A stretch of 64,000 bases of DNA from Ardenticatenaceae bacterium (GCA_020634495.1 JACKBR010000009.1:58955-122954), one strand, 5' to 3'. Positions 45,394 to 54,435 are shown, numbered from the stretch's first letter. Notes: a model not told the origin generated them from the letters alone. Translations and numbers: made by a program.

Positions 45394-45701
45394 ATTTCCT
45401 CCGTAACGATTTTAGACCATGCGTTCTATTTTGCCCGCCCCAGCAAAAAATGTCAACTTTATCAGTCCCCCCATTGTCCTAATGCAGTTCATCCTCACAA
45501 AACTACGTTATACTTTTGGCCAGAATCACATTCTATGCTACCTACAACAACTAGCTTAAGTCACGAAAAGTTGCTTAAAAACCTGAGGGCAACCTGTGAT
45601 TTACTTTCAGGAGAACAAAAAACTCAAATAAGACGATTGTTTAGAAAGGATTTTTTGTTCTCCACTTATCAACAATCTGCAACAGCTTGCTTAAAAAACT
45701 T
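45394..45701. other. AT-rich divergent intergenic region with a 13-bp perfect inverted repeat
   Basis: The 308-bp stretch separates the WYL regulator from the histidine-kinase run. GGAGAACAAAAAA (45610-45622) and its exact complement (45651-45663) lie 28 bases apart, 38 bases upstream of the kinase start. The right arm is not followed by a T-run on the plus strand. It may be an operator or an attenuator. No ORF is seen. Confidence 0.6.
45610..45663. promoter_or_regulatory. 13-bp perfect inverted repeat before the histidine kinase gene
   Basis: Exact arms of 13 bp with a 28-base centre. The distance to the start codon at 45702 suits a leader hairpin or a protein-binding site. Nearby regulator: the WYL gene at 44428. 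Confidence 0.5.
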
Positions 45702-46550
45702 ATGACCCAATCTAATAGCACCACCAAAAACTCTCAAGAACATGCGATTCTAGAAGAACAACTGGCTGCCGCTCAAGCCCAAATTCAGCAGTTGACCCAG
45801 GAAAACAAAGAGTTACAGGCCCAGCTAGAACATGCCCAGGCAGTGGATAAACGCAATCGTTTGCTAGAATCAAGCAATGCAGATCTGCTCCAATTTGCTT
45901 ATACGGTCTCCCACGATCTTCAAGAACCTCTGCGCATGATTACTGCCTATCTCCAATTATTAACTCAGCGTTACAGCAATGATTTGGATGAGGAAGCAAA
46001 GGAATTCATCGGCTTTGCCATTGATGGTGCCAAACGCATGAAACAGTTAATTGCAAATCTGTTGACCTACTCAAGAGTTAATCAAGACACCCGATCTTTT
46101 GACCAAGTTGACTTAGCCAAGGTTTTGCAGATTGTTCAAATTAATTTAGATTGGCAAATACGCGATGCAAACGCTTTGATTACAAATGACAAGCTGCCCA
46201 CGATCACCGCAGACAAAACGCAGATGATACAATTGCTACAGAATTTGGTGAGCAACGCCATCAAATTCAGGAAAAACGACGGGATAAAGATACATGTTTC
46301 AGCAAAAAAGGTCGGGGATGATTGGATTATTGGGGTTGCCGATAACGGCATTGGCATCGATCCAAAATTAGCGGACAAAATATTCACGGTTTTTAAGCGC
46401 TTGCACACCATTGATGAATATCCAGGTTCTGGCATTGGTTTAGCGATTTGTAAAAAAGTTGTGGAAAATCATTTTGGTTCAATTTGGGTAGATTCGGAGG
46501 TGGGAACTGGCTCGGTATTCTCATTTTCAATACCAGATAACTTAACATAA
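45702..46550 (+). CDS. Soluble histidine kinase of the phytochrome-associated type
   Basis: The ATG at 45702 is preferred to an upstream TTG. The 282-aa protein starts with a coiled coil (about residues 15-60). The dimerisation box FAYTVSHDLQEPLRMI follows, with phospho-acceptor His near residue 71, of the SHDLQEPLR type known from bacteriophytochrome-like kinases. The ATP domain has LVSNAIKFRKND (N box), VADNGIGIDPK, PGSGIGLAICKK and SIWVDSEVGTG. It lacks a sensor domain, so a partner may provide input. GC content looks lower than in neighbouring DNA and no octamer copies occur. The next gene lies 145 bp downstream in the same direction. Confidence 0.9.
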   Translation: MTQSNSTTKNSQEHAILEEQLAAAQAQIQQLTQENKELQAQLEHAQAVDKRNRLLESSNADLLQFAYTVSHDLQEPLRMITAYLQLLTQRYSNDLDEEAKEFIGFAIDGAKRMKQLIANLLTYSRVNQDTRSFDQVDLAKVLQIVQINLDWQIRDANALITNDKLPTITADKTQMIQLLQNLVSNAIKFRKNDGIKIHVSAKKVGDDWIIGVADNGIGIDPKLADKIFTVFKRLHTIDEYPGSGIGLAICKKVVENHFGSIWVDSEVGTGSVFSFSIPDNLT

Positions 46551-46695
46551 TTATACTAATTTCTCTCGGATGCCATTTGATTTGACAGATTTTAAAAAAC
46601 ATAATATAGACTAAATTTCACCCAAAGATTTCTAATTTTTCCAATACTTAACCTGTGTTTAAGTAGACAATTGTTGCGAATCTAAAGCTAGAATA

Positions 46696-47844
46696 ATGAA
46701 ACCCAGCAAGATAAAGATGTTGTTAATTGAGGACAATCCCGGTGATGCTCGTCTGGTGAGAGAGCTGTTAGGCCCAAATTTACTTTCCGATAACACACTG
46801 GTAACTATCGATATGGCCCACGCGGAGCGGCTAAAAACAGCTTTGTCTTACCTGCAAAAGAATGCCTGCGACTTGATCCTGCTGGATTTATCGTTGCCAG
46901 ATGCCAACGGGTTACCGACTTTTCAAAAGCTCAATAAGAATTTCCCCCTGATTCCCATTATTATTTTGAGTGGGCAAACTGACCAAACAACGGCTATTGA
47001 AGCTGTGCAGCAGGGTGCACAAGATTATTTGGACAAAGATGAATTAACGGGCAATTTATTGAGAAAAACGATTTACCACACCATTGAGCGACACCGCTTG
47101 CTATTGGAAATACAGGGGCGAGCAGTTGAGTTGGAAAGTCAAAATATGGCGCTTAATGATTTTGCCCATACGGTGGCGCACCAGATTCAGGGGTTGCTAA
47201 GCCAAATGGTGGGGTATGCCAGCCTGGTCGATTCTCATTACCAGGAACAGCTGAGCAACCAGGGAAAGCAAGCTGTTGATCAGATTATGCAGAGTGGTTA
47301 CAAGATGAATAATGTGATCACGGAGCTGCTTTTCTTGGCCAGTATGCGCTCAGAAACGGTTCAGCTAAACAAATTGGATAACAAGCGTATTTTAGCTGAA
47401 GTGATGAAGCGATTGCGCTATCAGATTCGGGAGCATCGGGCAAAAATCATTATGCCCGATGCCTGGCCAAATGCGGTGGGCTATGCGCCGTGGATTGAGG
47501 AAGTGTGGCTGAATTACATGAGCAATGGGTTGAAATATGGCGGTAAAGAAGATGCACCGCCGGTGTTGGAACTGGGCGCCACACCTTTAGATAATGGCAT
47601 GGTTCGATTTTGGCTGGCGGATAATGGGCCTGGCATTTCAAAGATCGATCAACAACGGTTGTTCAAGCCGCATACCCGGGTTACGTCTAGGAATATTCGC
47701 GGTGAGGGTTTGGGCTTGTCGATTTGCTGGCGAATTATTAAAAAGTGTGGCGGTAAAGTTGGTGTTGACAGTAGAGAGGGGGCGGGGAGTTGTTTTTGGT
47801 TCACATTACCAGAAGCGGGAGAGCCTCTTCATGAGTCAGGATAA
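46696..47844 (+). CDS. Receiver-histidine kinase hybrid with an atypical H-box
   Basis: The 382-aa protein starts with a receiver (about residues 6-128; LLIEDNPGDARL, acceptor Asp64 in LILLDLSLPDANGL, GAQDYLDKDEL). The kinase part starts near residue 145: ALNDFAHTVAHQIQGLLSQM, where the second His is the likely acceptor but the usual SHELRTP pattern is gone. The ATP domain has VWLNYMSNGLKYGG (N box), LADNGPGISK and GEGLGLSICWRI. Receiver-first hybrids can be fed by an upstream kinase. It sits between two other two-component genes in one orientation and 6 bp before the next. No octamer copies. Confidence 0.88.
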   Translation: MKPSKIKMLLIEDNPGDARLVRELLGPNLLSDNTLVTIDMAHAERLKTALSYLQKNACDLILLDLSLPDANGLPTFQKLNKNFPLIPIIILSGQTDQTTAIEAVQQGAQDYLDKDELTGNLLRKTIYHTIERHRLLLEIQGRAVELESQNMALNDFAHTVAHQIQGLLSQMVGYASLVDSHYQEQLSNQGKQAVDQIMQSGYKMNNVITELLFLASMRSETVQLNKLDNKRILAEVMKRLRYQIREHRAKIIMPDAWPNAVGYAPWIEEVWLNYMSNGLKYGGKEDAPPVLELGATPLDNGMVRFWLADNGPGISKIDQQRLFKPHTRVTSRNIRGEGLGLSICWRIIKKCGGKVGVDSREGAGSCFWFTLPEAGEPLHESG

Positions 47845-47850
47845 ATCATT

Positions 47851-49569
47851 GTGGTTAATTCCGTGGTAAACGGCCGTAACGTTGACATTTTACTCGTTGA
47901 GGATAATCCTGGGGACGTGCGCCGAATTGAATTAATGCTTGAGATGGTGGAAGATTCCTACCGGCTGCATTCTGTCAATTCAGTTGAATCGGCCAATCAG
48001 GCATTAGCAGGCAACAAAATCCAAATTATCTTGCTTGATTTAACGTTGCCTGACAGCAATGGCGTGCAAACCATCCGGGCAATTCGGGCAGCTTACCAGT
48101 GGGTTCCCATTGTGGTATTGACGGGGCAAATGGATGAACAGCTGGTTGCTGAGGCAGCATCGGCAGGGGCGCATGATTATCTGGCTAAAAACGATTTAAC
48201 TCCGGCAAACTTAAAACGAGTTTTGCGCTACGCGCTTGAGCGCCGCCACCATGAAGAGCAGCTGCGCACCAGCCAAACTGTTTATTACCGCCAGGCGCGT
48301 GAGCTAAATTTACTTAACCGCATCATCTCTGCGGCTTCTGCCAGCAACAACGAGCAATCGATTTTAGACGCGACGTGTTATGAATTGGCCCAGTTTTATA
48401 ATGCCTGGCGTGTTTTAATTGCCCTGGATCAGGCCACAGAGCCATCGCTTATTGTTCAGGCAGAATATTGTCAGCCTGAAAGACCATCTCGTTTGCACGG
48501 GCAGTATGCCTGGGAGGGTGATGAGCTTTTTACGGCCGTTCGTTTAACCCAGCAAACGCTAATCACCCCGGTCATTTCACCCCGTCTTAAGCAGTTCCTG
48601 GCAGCCCCCGACAACAGCAAAGTAATCATCCATCCTCTCGTTTTGGAAGGGGAAAATATCGGATTTGTCTTGCTAAATTTGCATCAAACTTATGAAATGG
48701 CGGTCAGCGATGTGCGCCTGGTGAAGATGGTGACTGAAGAGATTGAATTAGCGCTCACAAAGATTCGGCTGTACGGCCGTCTTCAGGCTCACGCCACAGA
48801 ATTAGAGGATCGTGTACAGGAACGCACCCAGGAGCTGGCTGAAGCAAACGAGCAGTTAAAATCATTAGACAAGCTTAAATCAAAATTTGTCTCTGATGTG
48901 TCTCACGAGCTGCGTAACCCCATTACAAATTTAACACTCTATCTAGAGCTTTTAGAATTTGCCAAGCCGGGCAAGCAGGACAAATATTTCAATATTCTAC
49001 GCAATCAGGTACGGCGGCTTTCTAATTTGGTTGAAGAGATTTTGGCTTTGTCACGTCTGGAAAACAACGATTACGGAAATCTTTTTACGCCGATCGATCT
49101 TAATCTCTTAATCCAGCAGATCATCGACACCCATAAGCCGCGCGCCAAGAGACTTGACATTAAGCTGCATTTTGAGCCATTCGATCCCTTACCGCCAGTG
49201 TGGGGCGAGCCAAATCAGCTCACCCAAATTATTACTAATTTGCTAGACAACGCCTTAAGCTACACGGCCAAAGGTTTTGTCAGCGTGTCTACAAATATTC
49301 ACCAGAATGGGTCTGGCACTGAGGTGATCCTCTGCGTTTCTGACTCTGGCATGGGCATTCCTGTAGAAGATTTGCCTCATATTTTTGAGCGCTTTTATCG
49401 TGGGTCACAAATTGATCGAGACGTTTTGATTGGCACGGGGCTGGGCCTGGGCATTGTGAAAGAGATTGTCACTTCACACAACGGCCGTATCTCCGTGAAA
49501 AGTACCATCAACAAGGGGAGCAGCTTCACCGTCACCTTACCTTCAGCCCCGCAAGAAGCTCAGCCCTAA
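47851..49569 (+). CDS. Receiver-GAF-histidine kinase
   Basis: A GTG start at 47851, 6 bp past the previous stop, gives 572 residues. The receiver (about 10-128) has ILLVEDNPGDVRR, acceptor Asp63 in LLDLTLPDSNGV and AHDYLAKNDL. A GAF domain (about 145-310) has NRIISAASASNNEQSILD and LDQATEPSLI. A coiled coil (VQERTQELAEANEQLKSLDK) leads to FVSDVSHELRNPITNLTLYL with His near residue 352. The ATP domain has ITNLLDNALSY, VSDSGMGIP and GTGLGLGIVKE. It has octamer copies, unlike its two upstream neighbours. Probable final member of a three-gene signalling unit. Confidence 0.9.
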   Translation: MVNSVVNGRNVDILLVEDNPGDVRRIELMLEMVEDSYRLHSVNSVESANQALAGNKIQIILLDLTLPDSNGVQTIRAIRAAYQWVPIVVLTGQMDEQLVAEAASAGAHDYLAKNDLTPANLKRVLRYALERRHHEEQLRTSQTVYYRQARELNLLNRIISAASASNNEQSILDATCYELAQFYNAWRVLIALDQATEPSLIVQAEYCQPERPSRLHGQYAWEGDELFTAVRLTQQTLITPVISPRLKQFLAAPDNSKVIIHPLVLEGENIGFVLLNLHQTYEMAVSDVRLVKMVTEEIELALTKIRLYGRLQAHATELEDRVQERTQELAEANEQLKSLDKLKSKFVSDVSHELRNPITNLTLYLELLEFAKPGKQDKYFNILRNQVRRLSNLVEEILALSRLENNDYGNLFTPIDLNLLIQQIIDTHKPRAKRLDIKLHFEPFDPLPPVWGEPNQLTQIITNLLDNALSYTAKGFVSVSTNIHQNGSGTEVILCVSDSGMGIPVEDLPHIFERFYRGSQIDRDVLIGTGLGLGIVKEIVTSHNGRISVKSTINKGSSFTVTLPSAPQEAQP

Positions 49570-49618
49570 TTTTTGCCAAGGCAACACATTTTGATACCAT
49601 TCCCCAAAAGGTAATTTG

Positions 49619-50830
49619 GTGCAGCAAAAAACGGCCGTTTTAGAACTAAGCTTAAATGAATATGAAACAATCCACCTGCCAGCGGCACAGCTTCCGGCCC
49701 CGGTTGGCGAGCAATTGTGGCGCAGCCTGGACCAGGCTGGCAAAAAAATATCCATCGCCTTCCCCTCGCCCAAAACCGATAATCAGTGGCAAATAACGGC
49801 GCAAGGCTGGGTGGGGCAAATCACCATTCCCCGCCAGTTGAGCCTAACCATTGCCCCCAAAGTGCCTATTTCTCGCCTGTTTCAGCTGTGGGAAATGGCG
49901 TACGATCTGCGCCTGGCCTATCTGGCCGATGGTCTAATTGAGGTTGGCTCCATTCCGGCATTTTTTAACATGTTGGCCCAAATTTTAGCCCAGCGCGTTA
50001 TTCGCCGAGGGCGGCAAGGATTGCAAAAGGCGTACCTCAGCCAAACGGCCGTTCTCCCCTACATCCGGGGCAAGTGGCTGCCAACCCAACCCGCCGCCAG
50101 CCCCACCGCCCAGCTCACCTGCCGCTACAATGCCCACACCGCCGACATTCCCGACAACCAGATTTTGGCCTTTACGCTGCACCAAATTGCCCGAAGCGGC
50201 CTGGGCAACCCAGCCGCGCAAACGGCCGTGCGCCGCGCTTTCCACTTATTGCAGCCTATTGTTACTTTACGGCCGTTCCAACCCAGCGACTGCCAAAACC
50301 GCAGCTACGGCCGTCTCAACCAGGATTACGCCGTCATGCACGCCCTCTGTCGCTTCTTTTTAGAGCAGACTGGCCCGCTGCTAAACGGAGACACCCATCC
50401 ATTTTTGCCATTTTTGCTGAACATGGCCCAACTGTATGAGCGCAGCGTGGCCAACTGGCTAGAAGCCCATCTGCCCGTGCCTTACCGCATCAAGACCCAG
50501 GAAAGCACAATCCTTGGCCCCCGTGAGGAGCTGCGTTTTCAGATTGATTTGACGCTTTATGGCGCAAACGGCCGTCCGCTGGCCGTGCTAGATACCAAAT
50601 ATAAAACCCCAGACAAACCCAGCCAGGCAGACATCAGCCAGGTGATTACCTATGCCAAGGCCAAAGGCTGTCATCATGCCCTGCTCATTTACCCGCAGCC
50701 GCTGCCCCAACCGCTGAATCTGCCCGTGGGAGATGTGCAGCTGCACACGCTCACCTTTGCCCTGGATGAACCGCTGGAACGTGCAGGCCAACAATTTATC
50801 AACCAGCTCCAGACGCACCTACATCTTTAA
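49619..50830 (+). CDS. mcrC: McrC-type nuclease subunit, separated from mcrB
   Basis: McrC provides the PD-(D/E)xK nuclease of McrBC and stimulates the NTPase of McrB. The 403-aa protein has an N-terminal beta-rich part (IHLPAAQLPAPVGEQLWRSL; GQITIPRQLSLTIAPKVPIS), the family segment LWEMAYDLRLAYLADG, and YNAHTADIPDNQILAFTL. The nuclease core has QIDLTLYGANGRPLAVLDTK, then YKTPDKPSQADISQVITYA, with catalytic Asp, Asp and Lys. The GTG at 49619 is preferred over TTG at 49616 because AAAAGG lies about 7 bases before. In most genomes mcrC directly follows mcrB; here mcrB is 18 kb away, same strand. Confidence 0.88.
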   Translation: MQQKTAVLELSLNEYETIHLPAAQLPAPVGEQLWRSLDQAGKKISIAFPSPKTDNQWQITAQGWVGQITIPRQLSLTIAPKVPISRLFQLWEMAYDLRLAYLADGLIEVGSIPAFFNMLAQILAQRVIRRGRQGLQKAYLSQTAVLPYIRGKWLPTQPAASPTAQLTCRYNAHTADIPDNQILAFTLHQIARSGLGNPAAQTAVRRAFHLLQPIVTLRPFQPSDCQNRSYGRLNQDYAVMHALCRFFLEQTGPLLNGDTHPFLPFLLNMAQLYERSVANWLEAHLPVPYRIKTQESTILGPREELRFQIDLTLYGANGRPLAVLDTKYKTPDKPSQADISQVITYAKAKGCHHALLIYPQPLPQPLNLPVGDVQLHTLTFALDEPLERAGQQFINQLQTHLHL

Positions 50831-50949
50831 GCTGGGCCTTAAGCAGCGGAAGGTATAAAAGGAACGGCCGTATCACATACAAAAGCCATCCCATTTTTGT
50901 AAAAGCAACACAGCACTCTAAACAGGAAAAGACAAACAAGGAAAGTTTG

Positions 50950-51585
50950 ATGAAAGGTATTTTCAAGAAATTATTTGGCAGCAAACCCGTCGTTACCGTC
51001 GTAAGCGGCTTACCCCGCTCCGGCACATCCATGATGATGAAAATGTTAGAAGCCGGTGGCATCCCCCCACTCACCGACAAAATTCGCACCGCCGATGATG
51101 ACAATCCCAAAGGATATTACGAATTTGAGCGCGTGAAGCAAATGGACAAAGGCGACACCGCATGGATGGCCAATGCCCAAGGCAAAACCGTCAAAGTCAT
51201 CTCCCAACTGCTCCGGTACATGCCCGCTGAGTATGAATACAAAGTGATCTTCATGCGCCGCAATATGTCAGAAATTTTAGCCTCGCAAAAAAAGATGCTG
51301 CTGAATCGCGGTGAAGACCCAGACGTAGCCAGCGACGAGGAAATCTCGGCATTGTTTGAAAAACATCTCAACAGCGTCATGGATTGGATGGCCGCCCAGC
51401 CCAATGTCTCTGTCGTTTACATTCATTACAGCGACATGTTGGCCAATCCCGTTCCCCAGGTGGCCCAGATTAATGAATTTTTGGGGGGCAACATGAACAC
51501 AGACGCCATGAGCGAAGTGGTTGACCCCAATTTGTACCGAAATCGTAAAAATCGGCTGAAAAAAGAAACGGCCGCTTCAGATTAG
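50950..51585 (+). CDS. Sulfotransferase-like P-loop protein
   Basis: The ATG at 50950 gives 211 residues. The N-terminus has VTVVSGLPRSGTSMMMKMLE, matching the 5'-phosphosulfate-binding loop of PAPS-dependent sulfotransferases (xxxGxPRSGTT type). GYYEFERVKQ and VIFMRRNMSEILASQKKML hold the 3'-phosphate region (R...S). VYIHYSDMLANPVPQVAQIN closes the fold. It is short for the family but appears complete. Such small bacterial members often have unknown acceptors. The inverted repeat at 51606 probably terminates it. An octamer lies about 75 bases upstream. Confidence 0.8.
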   Translation: MKGIFKKLFGSKPVVTVVSGLPRSGTSMMMKMLEAGGIPPLTDKIRTADDDNPKGYYEFERVKQMDKGDTAWMANAQGKTVKVISQLLRYMPAEYEYKVIFMRRNMSEILASQKKMLLNRGEDPDVASDEEISALFEKHLNSVMDWMAAQPNVSVVYIHYSDMLANPVPQVAQINEFLGGNMNTDAMSEVVDPNLYRNRKNRLKKETAASD

Positions 51586-51605
51586 AGTTAAAAGAAGTCC
51601 CCGAA

Positions 51606-51647
51606 GGCTCAAAGGAGTGTTAGCATCCCCTGACCCTCCTTTGAGCC
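51606..51647 (+). terminator. 12-bp perfect inverted repeat, probable terminator
   Basis: GGCTCAAAGGAG (51606-51617) and CTCCTTTGAGCC (51636-51647) form a stem with an 18-base loop. It starts 20 bases past the sulfotransferase-like gene. There is no T-run, so termination is not certain; it could also mask the ribosome site (AAGGAG) of the next gene. Confidence 0.55.
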
Positions 51648-51667
51648 AACCATAAGGAGCCATTCCC

Positions 51668-51937
51668 ATGAGTACCTATCAACAACATCACCTTGTTTTA
51701 TCGCGTGTCAAATATCCTGGTGGCCTGCGCCTTGTCGAGTGCCAGGAGTGCCAATATGCCTTCGCCGTGGAATTTGACGCCCACGGCGTTATCAAGATGG
51801 AGACAAAAGAATCCATCAATAAAGGGGACCAAACTGCGACGCACAGTTTGTTCCAGACACCGGCCATTGAGCTTGAAGTTAATTTTGGGGCGGATTTAGA
51901 AGTGGATGAAGAACAATATCATTTTGGCGATATTTAA
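51668..51937 (+). CDS. Small protein with a CxxC motif
   Basis: The 89-aa protein has LRLVECQECQYAFAVEFD, a single CxxC pair that could bind metal as a dimer or act in redox chemistry. An acidic C-terminus follows (FGADLEVDEEQYHFGDI). AAGGAG precedes the start by about 8 bases. It has no signal or membrane segment. The YPGGLRLVEC start looks like a conserved small protein; function unknown. Upstream of the helicase gene on the same strand, with a short gap that may hold the helicase promoter. Confidence 0.7.
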   Translation: MSTYQQHHLVLSRVKYPGGLRLVECQECQYAFAVEFDAHGVIKMETKESINKGDQTATHSLFQTPAIELEVNFGADLEVDEEQYHFGDI

Positions 51938-52018
51938 GAATCTACCCGATCATTTTTAGGCTGGATACCCCCATTAATTTGAGGTGACGCAGGCGGCTCA
52001 GCACGTTACAATAGCCGC

Positions 52019-54352
52019 ATGACTTTTTACCTCGAAGGATTGAACGAAGCACAGATTACGGCCGTTACCGCCGGAACCGGGCCTATTTTGGTGTTGGCTG
52101 GGCCAGGCAGCGGCAAAACCCGCGTTCTCACCCACCGCATTGTCCATCTCATTCGTGAAATGCGCGTGCCGCCGTGGCAAATAATGGCCGTGACCTTTAC
52201 CAACAAAGCGGCCAAAGAGATGAACCACCGCATTGAAGAATTGCTAGACGGCCGTCCGCGGGGCCTGACAATGGGCACCTTCCACGCCACCTGCGCCCGC
52301 ATCCTACGCCAGGAAAGCGATAATTTGCAAGGCTACCAGCGAGACTTTGTCATTTTTGACACGGCCGATCAGCAGCAGGTGGTCAAACAGGCGCTTAAAG
52401 ACCTCAACCTGGACGACAAGAAATTCCCCGTCAACAAGATGCTCAACGGCATCAGCAACGCCAAGAACGAACTCATTACCGCAGAAATGTACACCGCCAC
52501 CAACTACATCGCCGAAGTGACCAAGCGGGTATACGGCCGTTACCAACAGGTGCTGCAAACCAACAACGGCATGGATTTTGACGACCTGCTCATGAACACC
52601 GTTTTGCTGTTTGACCAACGGCCAGACGTGTTGCAAAAATACCAGGAACGGTACCAGCACATTTTGGTTGATGAGTTCCAGGACACCAACACGGCCCAAT
52701 ACGGCCTGCTGCAACGACTGGCGGCAACAAACCGCAACATCTTTGCCGTGGGCGATTCCGACCAATCGATCTACAAATGGCGCGGGGCCGACTACCGCAA
52801 CATCAACAAATTCCGCGAGACGTACCCAGACGCCGAACTGATTTTGCTGGAGCAAAATTACCGCTCTACCCAAATCATTTTGGACGTGGCCAAGGCGGTC
52901 ATCAAGCAAAACAAAAACCGCGTGCATAAAGATTTGTTCACCACCCGCCAGGGCGGCGAAAAAATAACCGTGCGCGAGGTGTACGACGAGCGGGAAGAAG
53001 CGGATGTCATCCTGAGCCAGATTCAAAATTTGCGGCTGCAAGGCTATTCGCCGGGCGAGATGGCGGTGATGTACCGCACCAACGCCCAATCCCGCGTGCT
53101 GGAAGAAGCGTTTATCCGGGCCAACATGCCCTACAAGCTGGTCGGAGCCACCCAGTTTTACAAACGGCGCGAGGTCAAAGACGTGATTGCCTACCTGCGG
53201 CTGGTACACAATCCGCTGGATTCAGTCAGTTTTGCCCGGGTGATCAACACGCCATCGCGGGGCATTGGCAATAAAACCCAGCAAGATTTGCAGCAGTGGG
53301 CCTTTTACAACAATATGTCGCCCAGCGAGGCGGTGGTGCGTTTAGCCACGGATAATGATTTGCAGCATGGCTTTAACGGCCGTTCCTTCAACGCCCTCTC
53401 CAACTTTGGCAATATGCTCAACGCCTGGCTCACCGTGCGCGATTCAGCCACCGTTGGCGACCTGCTCGACCTGATTTTGGAGCAAACGGCGTACCGCGAT
53501 TACATCGAAAACAGCGCCAAAGACGTGGACGAAGCGCGAGACCGCTGGGCCAACGTTATGGAATTGCGCGGCGTGGCGCTCATGGGCAGCGAGCTCACCC
53601 TGGGCGAATTTTTAGAGCAGGTGGCCCTCGTTTCTGAGACAGACGATCTGGAAGAGGACCCCAAAGCCACCACCCTGCTAACGCTGCACGCGGCCAAGGG
53701 GCTGGAATTCCCTGTGGTGTTCCTCACCGGGCTGGAAGATGGCGTGCTGCCCCACAGCCGCTCCATGGAAGACAGCGAATCGATGGCCGAAGAGCGCCGC
53801 CTTTTTTATGTGGGCATCACTCGCGCCAAGGACATTTTGTACATCACCCACGCCTTCCGCCGCACTTTTTTTGGGCAGACCGAAGTGGCCATTCCCTCCC
53901 GATTTTTGCAGGAAATTCCGCAGGAGTTGGCTGAAGGCGGCTCGGCAAAACAGCGCCGCGAAAACAGCTATCAGCAGGCCAGCAGCTGGAACTGGTCTTC
54001 TGGCTCGTCCTCCAGCCAGCGCAGCAGTGCGCGCCCTGCCAGCCGGGCCAAACGCAAGAGTTATTCGTGGGATTCGGGAGCATCGGAAGTGAAACGGCCG
54101 TCCACCCACCAACCAACCACCAGCCGCGCCAACCATCTGCCCAAACCGCGCCACGAAGAAGACGATTTTGCCTCAGCCGGGCCACAAACGGCCAAATATC
54201 ACACCGGTCAAAAGGTGCGTCACAAAAAATTTGGCGAGGGCACCGTTATTGAAAGCAAGCTGACGGGCAACGATGAAGAAGTTGCCGTGGCCTTTGCCGA
54301 CGTGGGCGTGAAGCGGCTGGCCGCCAGCTTTGCTAACCTGGAAATTTTATAG
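52019..54352 (+). CDS. pcrA: UvrD/PcrA-type superfamily 1 DNA helicase
   Basis: This 3'-5' helicase unwinds DNA in excision and mismatch repair and removes RecA filaments. All motifs are present in 777 residues: Q motif in LNEAQITAVTA, Walker A AGPGSGKT at 27-34, VTFTNKAAKEM, GTFHATCARIL, LVDEFQDTN, VGDSDQSIYKWRGAD, LEQNYRSTQ, MYRTNAQSR, TLHAAKGLEFPVVFLTGLED and YVGITRAKD. The C-terminal tail is Ser/Arg-rich, and the end holds GQKVRHKKFGEGTVIE, a small Tudor-like domain of PcrA that contacts RNA polymerase. Either pcrA or uvrD is a fair name. A repeat cluster follows directly. Confidence 0.96.
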   Translation: MTFYLEGLNEAQITAVTAGTGPILVLAGPGSGKTRVLTHRIVHLIREMRVPPWQIMAVTFTNKAAKEMNHRIEELLDGRPRGLTMGTFHATCARILRQESDNLQGYQRDFVIFDTADQQQVVKQALKDLNLDDKKFPVNKMLNGISNAKNELITAEMYTATNYIAEVTKRVYGRYQQVLQTNNGMDFDDLLMNTVLLFDQRPDVLQKYQERYQHILVDEFQDTNTAQYGLLQRLAATNRNIFAVGDSDQSIYKWRGADYRNINKFRETYPDAELILLEQNYRSTQIILDVAKAVIKQNKNRVHKDLFTTRQGGEKITVREVYDEREEADVILSQIQNLRLQGYSPGEMAVMYRTNAQSRVLEEAFIRANMPYKLVGATQFYKRREVKDVIAYLRLVHNPLDSVSFARVINTPSRGIGNKTQQDLQQWAFYNNMSPSEAVVRLATDNDLQHGFNGRSFNALSNFGNMLNAWLTVRDSATVGDLLDLILEQTAYRDYIENSAKDVDEARDRWANVMELRGVALMGSELTLGEFLEQVALVSETDDLEEDPKATTLLTLHAAKGLEFPVVFLTGLEDGVLPHSRSMEDSESMAEERRLFYVGITRAKDILYITHAFRRTFFGQTEVAIPSRFLQEIPQELAEGGSAKQRRENSYQQASSWNWSSGSSSSQRSSARPASRAKRKSYSWDSGASEVKRPSTHQPTTSRANHLPKPRHEEDDFASAGPQTAKYHTGQKVRHKKFGEGTVIESKLTGNDEEVAVAFADVGVKRLAASFANLEIL

Positions 54353-54430
54353 TGTTCAGTATTCAGTAGGTCAGTAATCAGTGGGATTGTCTGAAAACTG
54401 AATACTGGCCACTGAATACTGATTATTGAC
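54353..54430. repeat. Inverted repeat of the CAGTATTCAGT family after pcrA
   Basis: CAGTATTCAGTAGGTCAGTAATCAG on the left and CTGAATACTGATTATTGACC on the right are inverted. A third copy (CTGAATACTGG) lies between. It starts right after the helicase stop codon and ends 5 bases before the next start. The same motif forms the tandem array beside lgt at 1446-1557. Confidence 0.8.
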
Positions 54431-54435
54431 CACTC

